Assembly (NCBI RefSeq): GCF_004359215.1
Contig: NC_090615.1
Location: 479,326-523,081 of the forward strand
Direction: 5' to 3'
Source: Bremia lactucae
Taxonomy: Eukaryota; Oomycota; Peronosporomycetes; Peronosporales; Peronosporaceae
DNA length: 43,756 bases
Of this stretch, positions 1-9,040 are shown in pieces. Position 1 is the stretch's first letter; each line of letters opens with the position of its first letter. The position numbers and the translations under genes were made by a program. The notes under the pieces are model-generated. The model had not been told where the DNA came from. It ran no database searches and saw nothing but the letters and a program-made list of their open reading frames with translations.

Positions 1-767
1 TCCAATCGTTTCCGAATTGGAGCGAGTTTTAACCGATGGTCGAATTCGCCATCAATAATTCGGTGCATGCGTCTACAACGCATACACCGTTCTTCGTGAA
101 TGGCTTACGCCATCCTCGCATACCCACCCAATTAGAGGGATATGGGGGGGACTCGAATGAGCAAAACCATTTCTGGCTCATGCTCATCACGCGTCGAAGA
201 TGCGAGTAATGTCGATGTCGAAGAAATCGACATCGAAGATGAGAATGATCTCATGATAGTACGCACAAAGCGTACTGAAAAAGACAAAAACAATGAGTCG
301 GCAGAAGAATTTCTGCAGCTCGAGAATCAATAATACGTTTCGTTTAGGATTCCAATGCTAACACAGTGGACCGACAGAAATAGATAGCAGACAGATAAGA
401 TGGAGCAAATGTTCATTCATCTAATATTAATGATCTAGTGCTATTCTCTACGGTAAACCTACCTAAGCGATTAGCCACTAATGTGGGTAGCAGCAAATTA
501 CTACCCAAGATCATTGGTCTTTTTCGTGTACCGCATCGCGGAGGCAATGCGTACACATTAGAATTGCTACGTAGGATGCGAACGCATCCTACGTTCTACG
601 TTGGTCGGCTCCGCCCGTACCATCAGTACGCGGCTACTCGGAGGACGGATTTGACCACCCTTTTCAAGAATCCCCAAAAGATTCTTGTGATCGCGAACCA
701 GATCCTCATGTTGAACCTAAAGCTTCTCATGCCGGTTCCTAATATCCTCGAAACTACGATGAGCTGA
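1..767 (+). pseudogene. Integrase C-terminal region of gypsy pol (family A, E1)
   Basis: The integrase joins element cDNA to the genome; only its end is present here. The first 140 bases read, with one stop, the end of the catalytic core (VEFAINNS, then FFVNGLRHP). An acidic, low-complexity linker follows at 142-333. The C-terminal part at 438-767 contains LLPKIIG, FRVPHRGGNAYT and HPTFYVGRLRPYHQY, which is the usual C-terminal module of oomycete gypsy integrases. There is no in-frame ATG because this is an internal part of pol. The frame ends at 767 and overlaps the stop of the antisense ORF (717-719) tail to tail. Confidence 0.85.
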
Positions 768-2199
768 CGTCAGCTCACCGCGAACAGCATGATATTCTTG
801 TTCGTACTCCAACATGGAGTACGCACTCTTCGAACAGTCTTCCAACCGCTTGATATGGTAAGATAGCACCGTCTGCTCCAACGAGCGACGCTTGCCGCGC
901 TCGTGGTCAAGTCCCTCCTCCAAATCATGGAGGAAGTGATCGATTTTGTCGATCCACGACATTAGATCCGACACACGGCTCGGATCTAATTTTACCTCAT
1001 CCACCACAACCATTGGTGGGGTCCCACGGTGATCAACGTTTCCTTGTGGAACGTATCCAGAACCACCGTGATGTGAAGGGGCCGCGAACGAGTTATCTTG
1101 CTCGCTGGCTTGGTATCCACCTTCACATGACAGCTAGGAGTCTCGTTCCCAGCTGGTTGCTGACGTTGAGGGCCTCGTCCGTCAGTATGACAAGACGCAT
1201 CCGATGGTTCAGAAGGCCCATCAGAAAACACTCGCCCCTGGCGCCTGTAAAACAATTGCAAAACGTCAATCGCATCCCGCATCTCAATCGAGGCCGGACA
1301 TTCATGCCTCACGTGGGGTGACAGGGATCACCCCGCGTGAGGCATGAATGTCCGGCCTCAAGTGACAACCGATGCAATTTATACTTTGCACCGGTTGGAG
1401 TTCGTTTCTCAAACTTAATGCGATTCGCGTTAAGTTTTTGAAGCCAGGCTTCACGTCCAATGTCTTTGACATTGTGAATGAACGCGCTCCAGGCTTGCAT
1501 AAGCGAGACTTTATCACGCTTATAGTTGCCACTAAACCATCGATGCTTTAGAAAACCATCGAGATAAAAATCTTCCTCAGCGCGAAAGTTCTTCGCGCTG
1601 GGGTCAAGGCCATGTAGCTTTGTCGCAATAAAAAAAGGATATTTATTGTGATGAATAGTTTCTTTAGACAAGTAATTGATTAGCTGTTCTGGCAAAAGCC
1701 GCGGCTTATTTTCAGGAGCTAGATGAGGCATTTTACAGTCTTCACTCCCCTGAGTGGTCCCCACTGAAGCAGTTGTACCACAAGAACTTTTCTTTCGATA
1801 GCTTACGTCATCGTCATTACCTTGCACAGAAACAGGTGCAGGTGACCGCACGGGAGACGGAACGGGTGATGAGGGATCATCCTCATCGTCAGATCCAAAA
1901 AGACTATTAACTCGTCTATCAGAATGAGCCCCCTCATTCGAAGGCTCATAGTCAGCCGCCTCACATCTATCAGGCGACTGTTCTATTCTCCCCGAGTCGG
2001 CTATTTCGTCCGACTTGCAATTTTAGACGACCTCCAAAGAGGGGTCGTATTCACGTGGTGAATCATCACGTGCACTCGTAACCTCTAGTGTTGCGCGAGT
2101 AGAAGATACTACGGCAGACATTCCGTCTGCCGCAAGAGAAAACAGTGCGTCATCCGCAGCTGCACGAACCGAAGGCGCCGCACTATCAGCACCCCGAAT
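717..2199 (-). pseudogene. Antisense ORF (aORF) of family A, nearly open, coiled-coil C-terminus
   Basis: Read on the minus strand, this region stays open for long stretches. An Ala/Ser-rich acidic N-terminus (about 2199-1850, one stop near 2023) leads into a 180-residue block (1851-1309). That block has the motifs HLAPENK, EEDFYLDGF, FEKRTPTGAKYKLHRLS and GHSCLTRGDPC. Past a palindrome and frame change, a second block (1312-992) precedes a coiled-coil block (1013-717) with DLEEGLDHERG and heptad-spaced Leu/Ile. The family B element at 7231-8896 has recognisably homologous blocks, which argues for protein coding rather than chance. It ends in a TAG shared with the second family A copy. No function is recognised. 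The start codon is lost here; the sister copy begins with ATG at 38557. Confidence 0.6.
1290..1359. repeat. 70-bp near-perfect hairpin in the aORF
   Basis: Two 32-base arms (1290-1321 and 1328-1359) are reverse complements with a single mismatch and flank a 6-base loop. The hairpin sits exactly where the antisense ORF changes frame, just after the GDPC motif. The same palindrome, perfect, lies at 39413-39482 in the other family A copy, so it predates their separation. Family B has no such palindrome at the matching place. Confidence 0.9.
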
Positions 2200-2268
2200 G
2201 AATTTTGTTCTTCATGCGATGGAATAGAAAACGATGGCTCTAACCTATCAACATCATCTTTAAATTAA

Positions 2269-2333
2269 GTGGTCACATAGTGACCACTCCATCCAATGAC
2301 AGTCAGAGTGATTGTCGTTTAAGGGAGGGGTGA
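2269..2333 (+). promoter_or_regulatory. Pre-LTR hairpin and polypurine tract (family A, E1)
   Basis: A short hairpin (GTGGTCAC / GTGACCAC, 2269-2287) precedes the purine run AAGGGAGGGG at 2321-2330, which lies 3 bases from the 3' LTR. A polypurine tract in this place primes plus-strand DNA synthesis during reverse transcription and confirms that the LTR is the 3' one and that the element reads on the + strand. Confidence 0.75.
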
Positions 2334-2801
2334 TGTAACGGGGTGTATCGTAACATGAAATTAACCCTTAAAGGTTGTTAATTAATATATAATCTTATAG
2401 GTGAATAATAATTGGAGGATATTACTTTATGTAGTAATGTTCAGAAATCTGATCCATAAATAGGTATAGGCCATTATATTTATTTTTTTCGGAGACTAAT
2501 CAGCTGTAGATGTAAACAGAAGAGAGAGACAAGTAAGATAAGATAAGATAAGACAAGATAAAATTTCAATTGCTTGTTTAGTATTAGTATATAATTCAGT
2601 TAGCAATAACAGATACAAAGAAGAGATACTTAATTTTATTAACAAACTTTTCATTTAACCCTCTTCAAGCTAGTTATCTTAAAGTGAAGTTTTTCTCTGC
2701 ACGTACTAGTGTACGTGAAATAACGTAAGGCACCAATCGCAACTGAAGCAGTGCGAAGTGAACTTGTACTGAAGCAGTACATGTCGTAGTGCCCCGTTAC
2801 A
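2334..2801 (+). repeat. 3' LTR of family A
   Basis: 468 bp bounded by TGTAACGGGG and CCCCGTTACA, a perfect 10-bp inverted terminal repeat that includes TG...CA. A short pentanucleotide run (AAGAT/AAGAC repeats) lies at about 2533-2560. The same LTR in the opposite orientation occurs at 15258-15707, 28572-29191 and 37985-38424. The target duplication cannot be checked because the 5' LTR is outside the window. Confidence 0.9.
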
Positions 2802-3350
2802 CCCACGGTATTTCTATTAAATTTGGGTTTCTTGGTGTTATGGGGCACACATCGGTTTGAGAACCGTTGTTGTGGTACATTTACTTTATGGGTAAATACC
2901 CTTTTTATCTAATTTAAAAATAGTTAGTCACTTAAACTTCATTTATTACGGGTAACAAATGTGGTCGCCGCCAGATATTTATCTGGCGGCCAATATATAT
3001 GATTAATTAGCTAGGGTAATTATTTATATTTAAGTAATTAGATAAAGTGCAGCTCCCCTTTTGATCGTAGAGCGTTAAGTGCCTTCCTAAGGCTTGCGCA
3101 TTGACCTGAAAGTGATAGAAGCCTTTCTAAGGTATATCCTCTTGGGTACTAGTTGCCACTTGGTTCTACGAACCCCTGAATCCCTTGAACTATGAATCCT
3201 TAAGCTTTAATAGCTTGTACAACTCCTGAGTTATTAAACCCATTAGCTCAAAAGAACTAAGTGACTCTCTGAGTCTAAAAGTTTTCCTCTGACTTTAAAA
3301 GCGAGGTAGCTCCGCTACACTTGGTGTGGTTAGCATAGTTTTGTCCATTC
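2802..3350. other. Unassigned repeat-like DNA between two retrotransposons
   Basis: No coding region is recognised. A small palindrome with arms CCGCCAGAT / ATCTGGCGG lies at about 2970-2993. A similar one (CCACCAGAT / ATCTGGTGG) lies at about 10138-10159, suggesting both flanks hold remnants of one repeat. The rest may be a diverged LTR, but no termini were found. Confidence 0.4.
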
Positions 3351-3903
3351 TGTAACAGGCTCAATTTGCCCTAATGTAACGCAGTCCCCGTTAAGTACAC
3401 TTGGTGTACTTAAGGGGATGGTCAATTACTAAATTATAGTAATTAGACCCAGCACTCGGGTGTGGTGCACATTTGTGACCAACTCTTGTGCATGTGATAC
3501 ATGGGTGCATTTACATTAAGAAAGATGACGCCTAGCGTCATCCGTGATGACGGCTAGCGTCATCCGTTACGCGAGGTATCTAGAAAGATACGTTCGCAAT
3601 ACATATTACGTGTTCAAAATAGAGTGACATTTTGATTGGTAAAAAAAGTATTTATATATTTAAAAGGATTAAATATAAATCAGTCTGAAAACTACTTACT
3701 ACTTAGTGAGTGCGCACGAGGAGACGGATTATCGCTCCCGTCACGACACTAAACTAAAGGTCTAAGTGCGTTAAGTGAGTTCGCTAACGCGCTCACCACA
3801 ACTACGCCACTGCACGCAAAAAAAGCAGGTTAAACCACTTCCTCGCTGTGCTAGGGTTTGTGTCTAAGTAGAGCGTGGCTGCATTAAGACGTGCCTGCCT
3901 ACA
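3351..3903 (+). repeat. Putative 5' LTR of family C
   Basis: The start TGTAACAGG resembles the LTR start found after the polypurine tract of the other family C copy (35324), with shared stretches such as CCGTTAAGTACACTTGG. The end at 3903 (..CCTACA) is inferred from the TG...CA rule. The TTGGTAGC just behind it could be a tRNA primer-binding site. The 3' boundary is therefore uncertain by tens of bases. Confidence 0.55.
3524..3567. repeat. Tandem pair of 22-bp palindromic units in the family C LTR
   Basis: Two adjacent 22-bp units, 3524-3545 and 3546-3567, differ at one base. Each contains an inverted repeat (GATGACG...CGTCATC), so each can fold alone. Such units in an LTR could be protein-binding sites, but nothing in the sequence proves it. 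Confidence 0.8.
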
Positions 3904-3947
3904 CTTGGTAGCACTCAAAATCCTTTCCACGACCCGCATCTCTGCGG

Positions 3948-5002
3948 GTGTACGCGAGAATGAGCCTCAATATTGATTGGGGTCATTTTCCCCACCTCTC
4001 CGAACATCATCGGGAGGTGGAAGGGCTTATGGCGCAGGGACTTGGTGAACAAGCCCTGACCAGGCTCCTGGGTAGTCCTCCTGAGCAACATGTTGCTCAG
4101 TTGGAGCAGTTTGAGGCATTCGTGCTCGGACAGCGGAGGGCCGCGTCCGAGACACAGAGCCATGCTGCGGCGGAGTCCGTCACTCAGACTCAGGATGAGC
4201 TGAGGCATGAGCAGGCTCGGAGCGAGGCTCTCAACAGGACTGTTGAGATGCTCTCTGCCCGGCCGCATTAGCCGAGGCCCATTTGGATGTACCCGCCCAA
4301 GTTTGATGGAACTGCGGCGCACATGATTGTCCACTGGCTTTTAGCCGGGGAGCAATGCGGTGTCGCCCAGCTCATCGAGGACGACAGCCGGATGGTGTCG
4401 TACGCCATGTCACATCTGCGCGGTAAGGCCTCAGAGTGGGCTTACTCGGCGCTTATGGCGTATAGAAAGGCGTTTCTCTCATGGGCGATCTTTAAGAATA
4501 AGATTCGCGCCATGTACCAGCCGCCAAACAACGAAGTGTTGCAAAGCGATCTCTGCAAGAGTATGTGCAAGAGATGCGCTCGCTGTCGGCGTCCATCACC
4601 GTAGGTCCGATTCCGGAGCGCATTAAGGTGCCCATATTTATGAATGGACTACGGCATAGACCATCGCGACAGGCCCTTTTCAGAAAGGTGCCGTCGACGA
4701 TGGAAGAGGCAATCCAAATTGCCTTAGTTGAAGAGCAATCCTACAACAGTGCCTCGGCGACAGGTTGGTATAAGCCGTCGACCGAGAGGTCAGTTGCCAC
4801 TCCCATGGAGTTGGGCAATGCAGACCTTGTCTGCTATAAATGCGGTAAGTGCGGCCATATGATGGCTCGCTGCTATGCCAGGGTTCCTGTCGGGGTAAAG
4901 ATGCCCAGCAAGAGAACTCCCTTCCCAAAGGGCGATGGCAAGAATCAGCGTGCGAGACGCATGAGTTCTGTATTGACCACTGAGGGTTCGGATAATGCAT
5001 GA
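3948..5002 (+). pseudogene. gag of family C (capsid and CCHC nucleocapsid), broken
   Basis: Gag builds the virus-like particle and packages element RNA. The frame runs MSLNIDWGHFPHL.. to a TAG at 4269. It continues in the same frame through a retrotransposon-gag-like capsid region (YPPKFDGTAAHMIVHWLLAG.., SEWAYSAL) to about 4550, then shifts frame and ends at 5002. The last part holds a canonical CX2CX4HX4C knuckle (CYKCGKCGHMMARC, about 4831-4872). The same TAG and the same frameshift occur in the copy at 30308-31369, so both copies descend from one already broken gag or were homogenised afterwards. Confidence 0.85.
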
Positions 5003-5054
5003 TCGCAGTAGGGGCGGGATGCCCTAATGACGCGGACTCTGAAGCTACCCCTAA
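4178..5054 (+). repeat. 877-bp gag block duplicated at 30535-31421
   Basis: From 4178 to 5054 the sequence is the same as 30535-31421 by eye, apart from an extra CATGAGCAGG (10 bp) in the second copy. Upstream of the block the two copies differ at roughly one base in seven. Downstream they are unrelated. Confidence 0.9.
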
Positions 5055-5061
5055 GCTCAAA

Positions 5062-5328
5062 GTTGTACAATGATTCGCGCTTGCGCATCATGTATGAGTG
5101 CCCAAAGACCAACAAGTGGACATCGTGGACGTGAGACAACTTATCTTACAGCAAGTCACGACATTTACTGGCCATGCCAGTATCAATTCTTGCGCAAGTA
5201 CATTCGTGCTTGCGAGGTATGTCAACGGGTGAAGCCCCGCCGTGTACCTCTTTAACCTCTCCCACTTCGGCAGAATGTTGGCAGTCCGTATCTATGGACT
5301 TCGTTTTCGGATTTCCCGAAGACGAACA
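5062..5328 (+). pseudogene. Integrase zinc-finger fragment (family A/B type)
   Basis: A fragment of the gypsy integrase: the H2C2 zinc-binding domain and the first few residues of the core. Readable pieces include LRIMYE, GHRGRET, FYWPCQYQFLRKYIRACEVCQRVKP and, after a frame change, SVSMDFVFGFPED with the first catalytic Asp. It resembles the minus-strand integrase at 41483-41109. It joins truncated gag on its left and an inverted RNase H fragment at 5328/5329 on its right, so it is a scrap. Confidence 0.8.
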
Positions 5329-6584
5329 GCATCAGCGACGACATCAAGTCGTCCTGGTTTATATTCTACGGAGAAATTATACGCCGCGAAGAAGGAAAGA
5401 CACCTCGCCATTCTTTGCGAGTGGTGTGGGCTATTTACGGCCGTGCATAATGACGCATGGTCCGCATATACGTTGTACAATCTATCTCCTAGGAGGTAGA
5501 TCCTAAATTTAGCCAATGCATATTTCATGGCAAGGAGTTCCTTGTCATGCACTGGGTAATTGCGTTCAGCTGGTTGCAGCTGACGCGATTGGTAACAGAC
5601 GACGCGCTCCGCGCCATCTGTATCGTATTGCATTAACGCACAGCCGATTGCGAAATCGCTGGCGTCACAGACCACATGGAATGGTCTGTCTTGATCTGCA
5701 ATCGCCAAGATAGGCGATTGCATCAAGCTTTGCTTGATATCTTCAAAGGAACGCTGACAATCAGCGTGCCATAACCATTCTCCGTCTTTTTTGAAGAGAC
5801 GAGAGAGATGATCTGCCTTCTCAACATAATTGCGGGAGTTCTTGTGCAAGTACGCCGCTAGCCCAAGGAACTTTCTAAGTCCCTTGACATCGACTGGAAA
5901 TGGCCAGTCGGTAATTGCCTTGATCTTTTCGGGATCAGGGCGCACGCCGTGTTTACCGACGATGCACCCAAGAAGTGTTTTTTCGCTTGCAGCGAATATG
6001 CACTTCTCGAGATTTGCGTGCAACATGTGCTTTTGCATAAATGTAAAAATCTGACGAACGTGATTTTTATGAACTTCCACGTCCGCCTTTCTGTCAATTG
6101 TCTGACTATGGACGAAAAAATCGTCAAAATAACTCGGTGCGAATTTTTGCACCGGACTCAACGGATTCGTTACGCATCTGTTGAAAGTTGCAGGAGCGTT
6201 ACTAAGCTCCTGTGGCATTAATAGCTTTTTCCAAAGCATCCCACTGGGAGTGCTCACTGCTGTGTACGGGATGTCTTGTTCACGCATAAGGATCTGATAA
6301 AATTCATCCATCAGATCCATAGACGGAAAGATGGTACTCTTAGACATACCATCTATGATTACGTCTTTTCTAGGTATCGGCGTTTGAGCCGGTACCGTTG
6401 CAGCATTCAGTTTATTAAATGCGTGCACTATCCGCCACCCTCCTGTCGCCTTCGGCACACAGAAGGTTGGAGAGCTATGTGGGGAGGTTGACCTCCTTTC
6501 ATGGCCCGCTTTTACGCGACCGGTAAAGAATTTATCGATCGCAAGTACTTCTTCACGTGGCAGTGGCCACTGCTTCACTGACAC
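5292..6584 (-). pseudogene. Reverse transcriptase-RNase H of gypsy pol, inverted fragment
   Basis: A single open frame of 430 residues, the best-preserved polymerase segment in the window. It copies element RNA into DNA and removes the RNA strand. In order it shows PREEVLAIDKFF, TFCVPKATGGWRIVHAFNKLN, the PIPRKDVIIDGMSKS region, SYFDDFF (catalytic Asp pair of RT), the LRKFLGLAAYLHK thumb region, and RNase H with DASDFAIGC, DKELLAMKYALAKFR and YADHASL. One usual Gly is replaced by Glu (MPQEL). The frame enters unrelated sequence at 5328 and lacks gag, protease and integrase on this strand. Homology extends to about 6662 upstream, where it meets family B sequence on the other strand. Confidence 0.9.
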
Positions 6585-6679
6585 AGTACTTCGAGCCCGG
6601 TTTGAGCTCGATCTAATGTCGAGTGCCTTAATCCATAGGCAACTCGCATGGAACTATCTAGGGAATACAAGGACTCGCT

Positions 6680-7304
6680 CGAGCAAAAAAAAAGTTTAGC
6701 TCTTGCTCATCACGCATTAGCACTAAGGTCAATGCGAAAGATACTAATGTTGATTTAATTTACATTGAGGTGGACAAACTCAGTAATAACAATAATGTTA
6801 TTACTGACTTTAATAACGATGCTGAAAGACTTAACATCAAAAAGAAAATTATTAATGAGAACGATAATACTCTTAATAACGAATAGATTTAAATACCGCA
6901 GTGCGAGCCGGTCGCACTGAAAACAAAAAAAGAGATAGCAGGTAATTTTTTTTGGCTTGAGAAGCATGGGTCCGTCTTGTACAGGAGTCCATCGCTGATG
7001 CGGTGGACCAACAGAAACGGAAGACAACATACCATCAATTAATTCTAATAACCCAGTCGTACTGTCTACGGTTGACCTTCTGAAACATGTCGTGATGAAG
7101 GCAGTGATAAATTACTGCCCAGGTATATTGGGCCGTTTTGTGTTCTACATCGCTGCCTCGTGGTATGCGTGCGCGCATCCTACGTTTTATGTTGGGTATC
7201 TATGGGTACGAGGCTTCTTCCAATTCCGGGTTACACCGGAACGGTCGAGGGCATCGCCAAAGCCTGATGGTTTCGAGCCAAAGCCTTGTTGTCTCGGAAC
7301 ATAG
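6680..7304 (+). pseudogene. Integrase C-terminal region (family B, E3)
   Basis: With several frame changes the + strand reads the Asn/Asp-rich linker, then VVLSTVDLLKHVV, a glycine/proline segment around ILGRFVFYIAA and HPTFYVGYL at about 7050-7210. This corresponds to the integrase end in families A and B. The end of the frame overlaps the end of the antisense ORF at 7231. Several stops make it non-functional. Confidence 0.75.
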
Positions 7305-8896
7305 TCTGATTCTCTTGAACCAGACGATCCACTCTTTCCTTCAAGGAAGAGATCTTCTGACGAGCTGTCACCAGCTCGTTTTGAAGGGACTGACATGTCC
7401 TCTTGTTCGCCATTTGTTCAGTCGCAACCTGCGCACAATTTTTCATATGGTCACGAAACACATTGTCGACAGTCACCGCTAACTCGCTGCGATGGGCTCG
7501 CTCGTGATCAAGATCCTCCTTTAGATAATAAGAGGAGTGGTCCAATCACGATGTTGATTCGGGCTCGTCAAATGAGTCGATCCCGATTCCCCCCCCTCCA
7601 CATCCGTTGACAAATTCGAGTGATGAGAAGCATTTTCATGTTGAAAGCTTCTTGAACCGCCGTGAGGTAAAGGGGGTTCGAACGAGTCATCTCGTTCGTT
7701 GGCGAGGGTATCCACCCTCGCATGATAGTTAGGAACCTCGTTCCCAACTGATGTTGGACGGGTCTCGTCTTGCAGTACGATGAGAACATCCGCCTCGACA
7801 GAGAGTCCATCAAGAACGAACGTTTCCCGCGCTCGTAATAGTATTGAAGGTTCTCAATCCCTTGATGCATCTTGTTAGATGAGCGTCCTCAAATGAGAAT
7901 CTTTAAGGGAATATTTCTTTGCTCTCTACCTCAAGCTTTGGGGTACATGCTTCTTTAGAGGCATGACCTGCCCCTTTAAAACAGCATTGACATGAGTCCC
8001 CCCACGAAAGGCAAGGAATTCCTGCCTGTCTAGACAAACGTTGTAGCTTATAGTGTGCACCGACTACGGTCCGTTTCTCGAACCGTTCACGGAGAGCATT
8101 TAGCTTGTCAGGCCTATGTTTTGCATATTGAGCACAAAGGCTGTCCAAGCTTGGAGCAAAGGTTTGCATCCTTCCCCCGCATAGAAGAGTACTACCGATG
8201 CCGATAAAGAATTCCGTCTCATTCTCACCAGTGAAGCCTGGCTGAGTCAAATAACGGAATGTGATATCGATCGTTGTCATACCAGACCAACGAATTAGGT
8301 TATTCTTCGAGGGGAAACTATGTCTATTTTCAGGAGCGAGCCGCAACGTTTTGCGATTCCTCTCTTGATGGCGCATGTTAACGTTAACTTGGCCCTTGAA
8401 GCAATCCCTAGAATCACTCCTTTCCTGGCGTATGCAAACTAGCACCACCAGTAACACTCTTCCCTACAGATCACTTAGTTTCTAGTGACGTATACTTAGT
8501 CACCAGAGTGATCATCGCCCACGAAGTCACCATCCGATGACTCCCCACCAAACTCGTCATCACCTCTTAGGTTGTCACATTAGAAACCAAAGGTTTAACG
8601 GACTCGTCCTTAGGTGATCCGGCGGCATTTACAGTAGCCACTGAGTCGGGCGGTGCCGGTGACTTGGTCCAGTCACCTACAATTGGTGTAGCAGGTGACT
8701 TGTCACCGTCACCTGCAATTATATTATCAGATGACATATCTCAGTCACCTTCAATTGGGGTAGGAGGTTACGTATTCCACACAGTCGACGCATTAGCGTC
8801 TACTTAAACATTTGCAATACTAACAGCTGCACTAATCCGTGCAGCTGCCAGCTTTGCGGCCTCACGGGCCACGCGCACAGACTTGTTTGTCGCCAT
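7231..8896 (-). pseudogene. Antisense ORF (aORF) of family B, 555 codons long
   Basis: It begins with ATG at 8896 (MATNKSVRVAREAAKLAAA), 145 bases from the LTR, and ends at 7231. An Ala-rich N-terminus with a few stops leads to a long open block (8457-7903) with LAPENRH, ETEFFIG, FEKRTVVGAHYKLQRLS and PCLSWGDSCQCC. Then comes a block starting GIENLQYYYERG (7870-7568) and a coiled coil (7545-7231) with LKEDLDHERAHRSEL, ELVTARQKISSLKERVDRLVQENQ. Each block aligns with the antisense ORF of family A. A loosely spaced Cys/His cluster follows GDSC but does not fit a standard zinc knuckle. No known function is recognised. Confidence 0.6.
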
Positions 8897-9004
8897 GTTG
8901 ATCTCGGTCAAAATCAATAAGGCAAATAATAACGGTATTTTGATTAAAATCAATAATGCAAAATTACACGGAAAGACATAATAGTATTTCCGGTCACCCT
9001 ACAT

Positions 9005-9040
9005 CAGTCGCAATAGTGACTGTTAGTTAAGGTGGGGTGA
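9005..9040 (+). promoter_or_regulatory. Pre-LTR hairpin and polypurine tract (family B, E3)
   Basis: A hairpin (CAGTC/GACTG, 9005-9022) precedes the purine run AAGGTGGGGTGA that ends at 9040, directly before the LTR. The arrangement equals that of family A although the hairpin bases differ. Confidence 0.65.

Larger units (their letters stand above)
1..2801 (+). mobile_element. Ty3/gypsy retrotransposon, family A, 3' half (copy E1)
   Basis: This is the 3' part of an LTR retrotransposon whose 5' part lies beyond the left edge. In order it holds the end of the integrase core (motif AINNS near the left edge), the integrase C-terminal domain, an antisense ORF, a short hairpin, a polypurine tract and a complete 3' LTR (2334-2801). 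The same arrangement occurs in inverted orientation at 43756-37985. The first 330 bases match the reverse complement of about 40450-40790 almost base for base, so the two copies are close relatives. Stops and frame changes in pol mean it is not autonomous. Confidence 0.9.
3351..5054 (+). mobile_element. Ty3/gypsy family C, 5' fragment (LTR + gag, copy E2)
   Basis: This fragment has a 5' LTR starting with TGTAACAGG at 3351 and a gag gene carrying the CCHC zinc knuckle. It breaks off at 5054, shortly after gag. In the second family C copy (30022-35389) the same gag runs on into a protease, so here everything downstream has been lost and replaced by family A/B-type integrase sequence. Confidence 0.8.

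Noticed and set aside
1290..1359. Programmed ribosomal frameshift at the aORF hairpin
   Set aside because: No convincing slippery heptamer was seen before the stem and the stop lies within the stem; kept only as one possibility in the finding.
7940..8020. Zinc knuckle in the family B antisense ORF
   Set aside because: Cys and His are present (CQCC..H..C) but the spacing is not CX2CX4HX4C and family A does not keep it.
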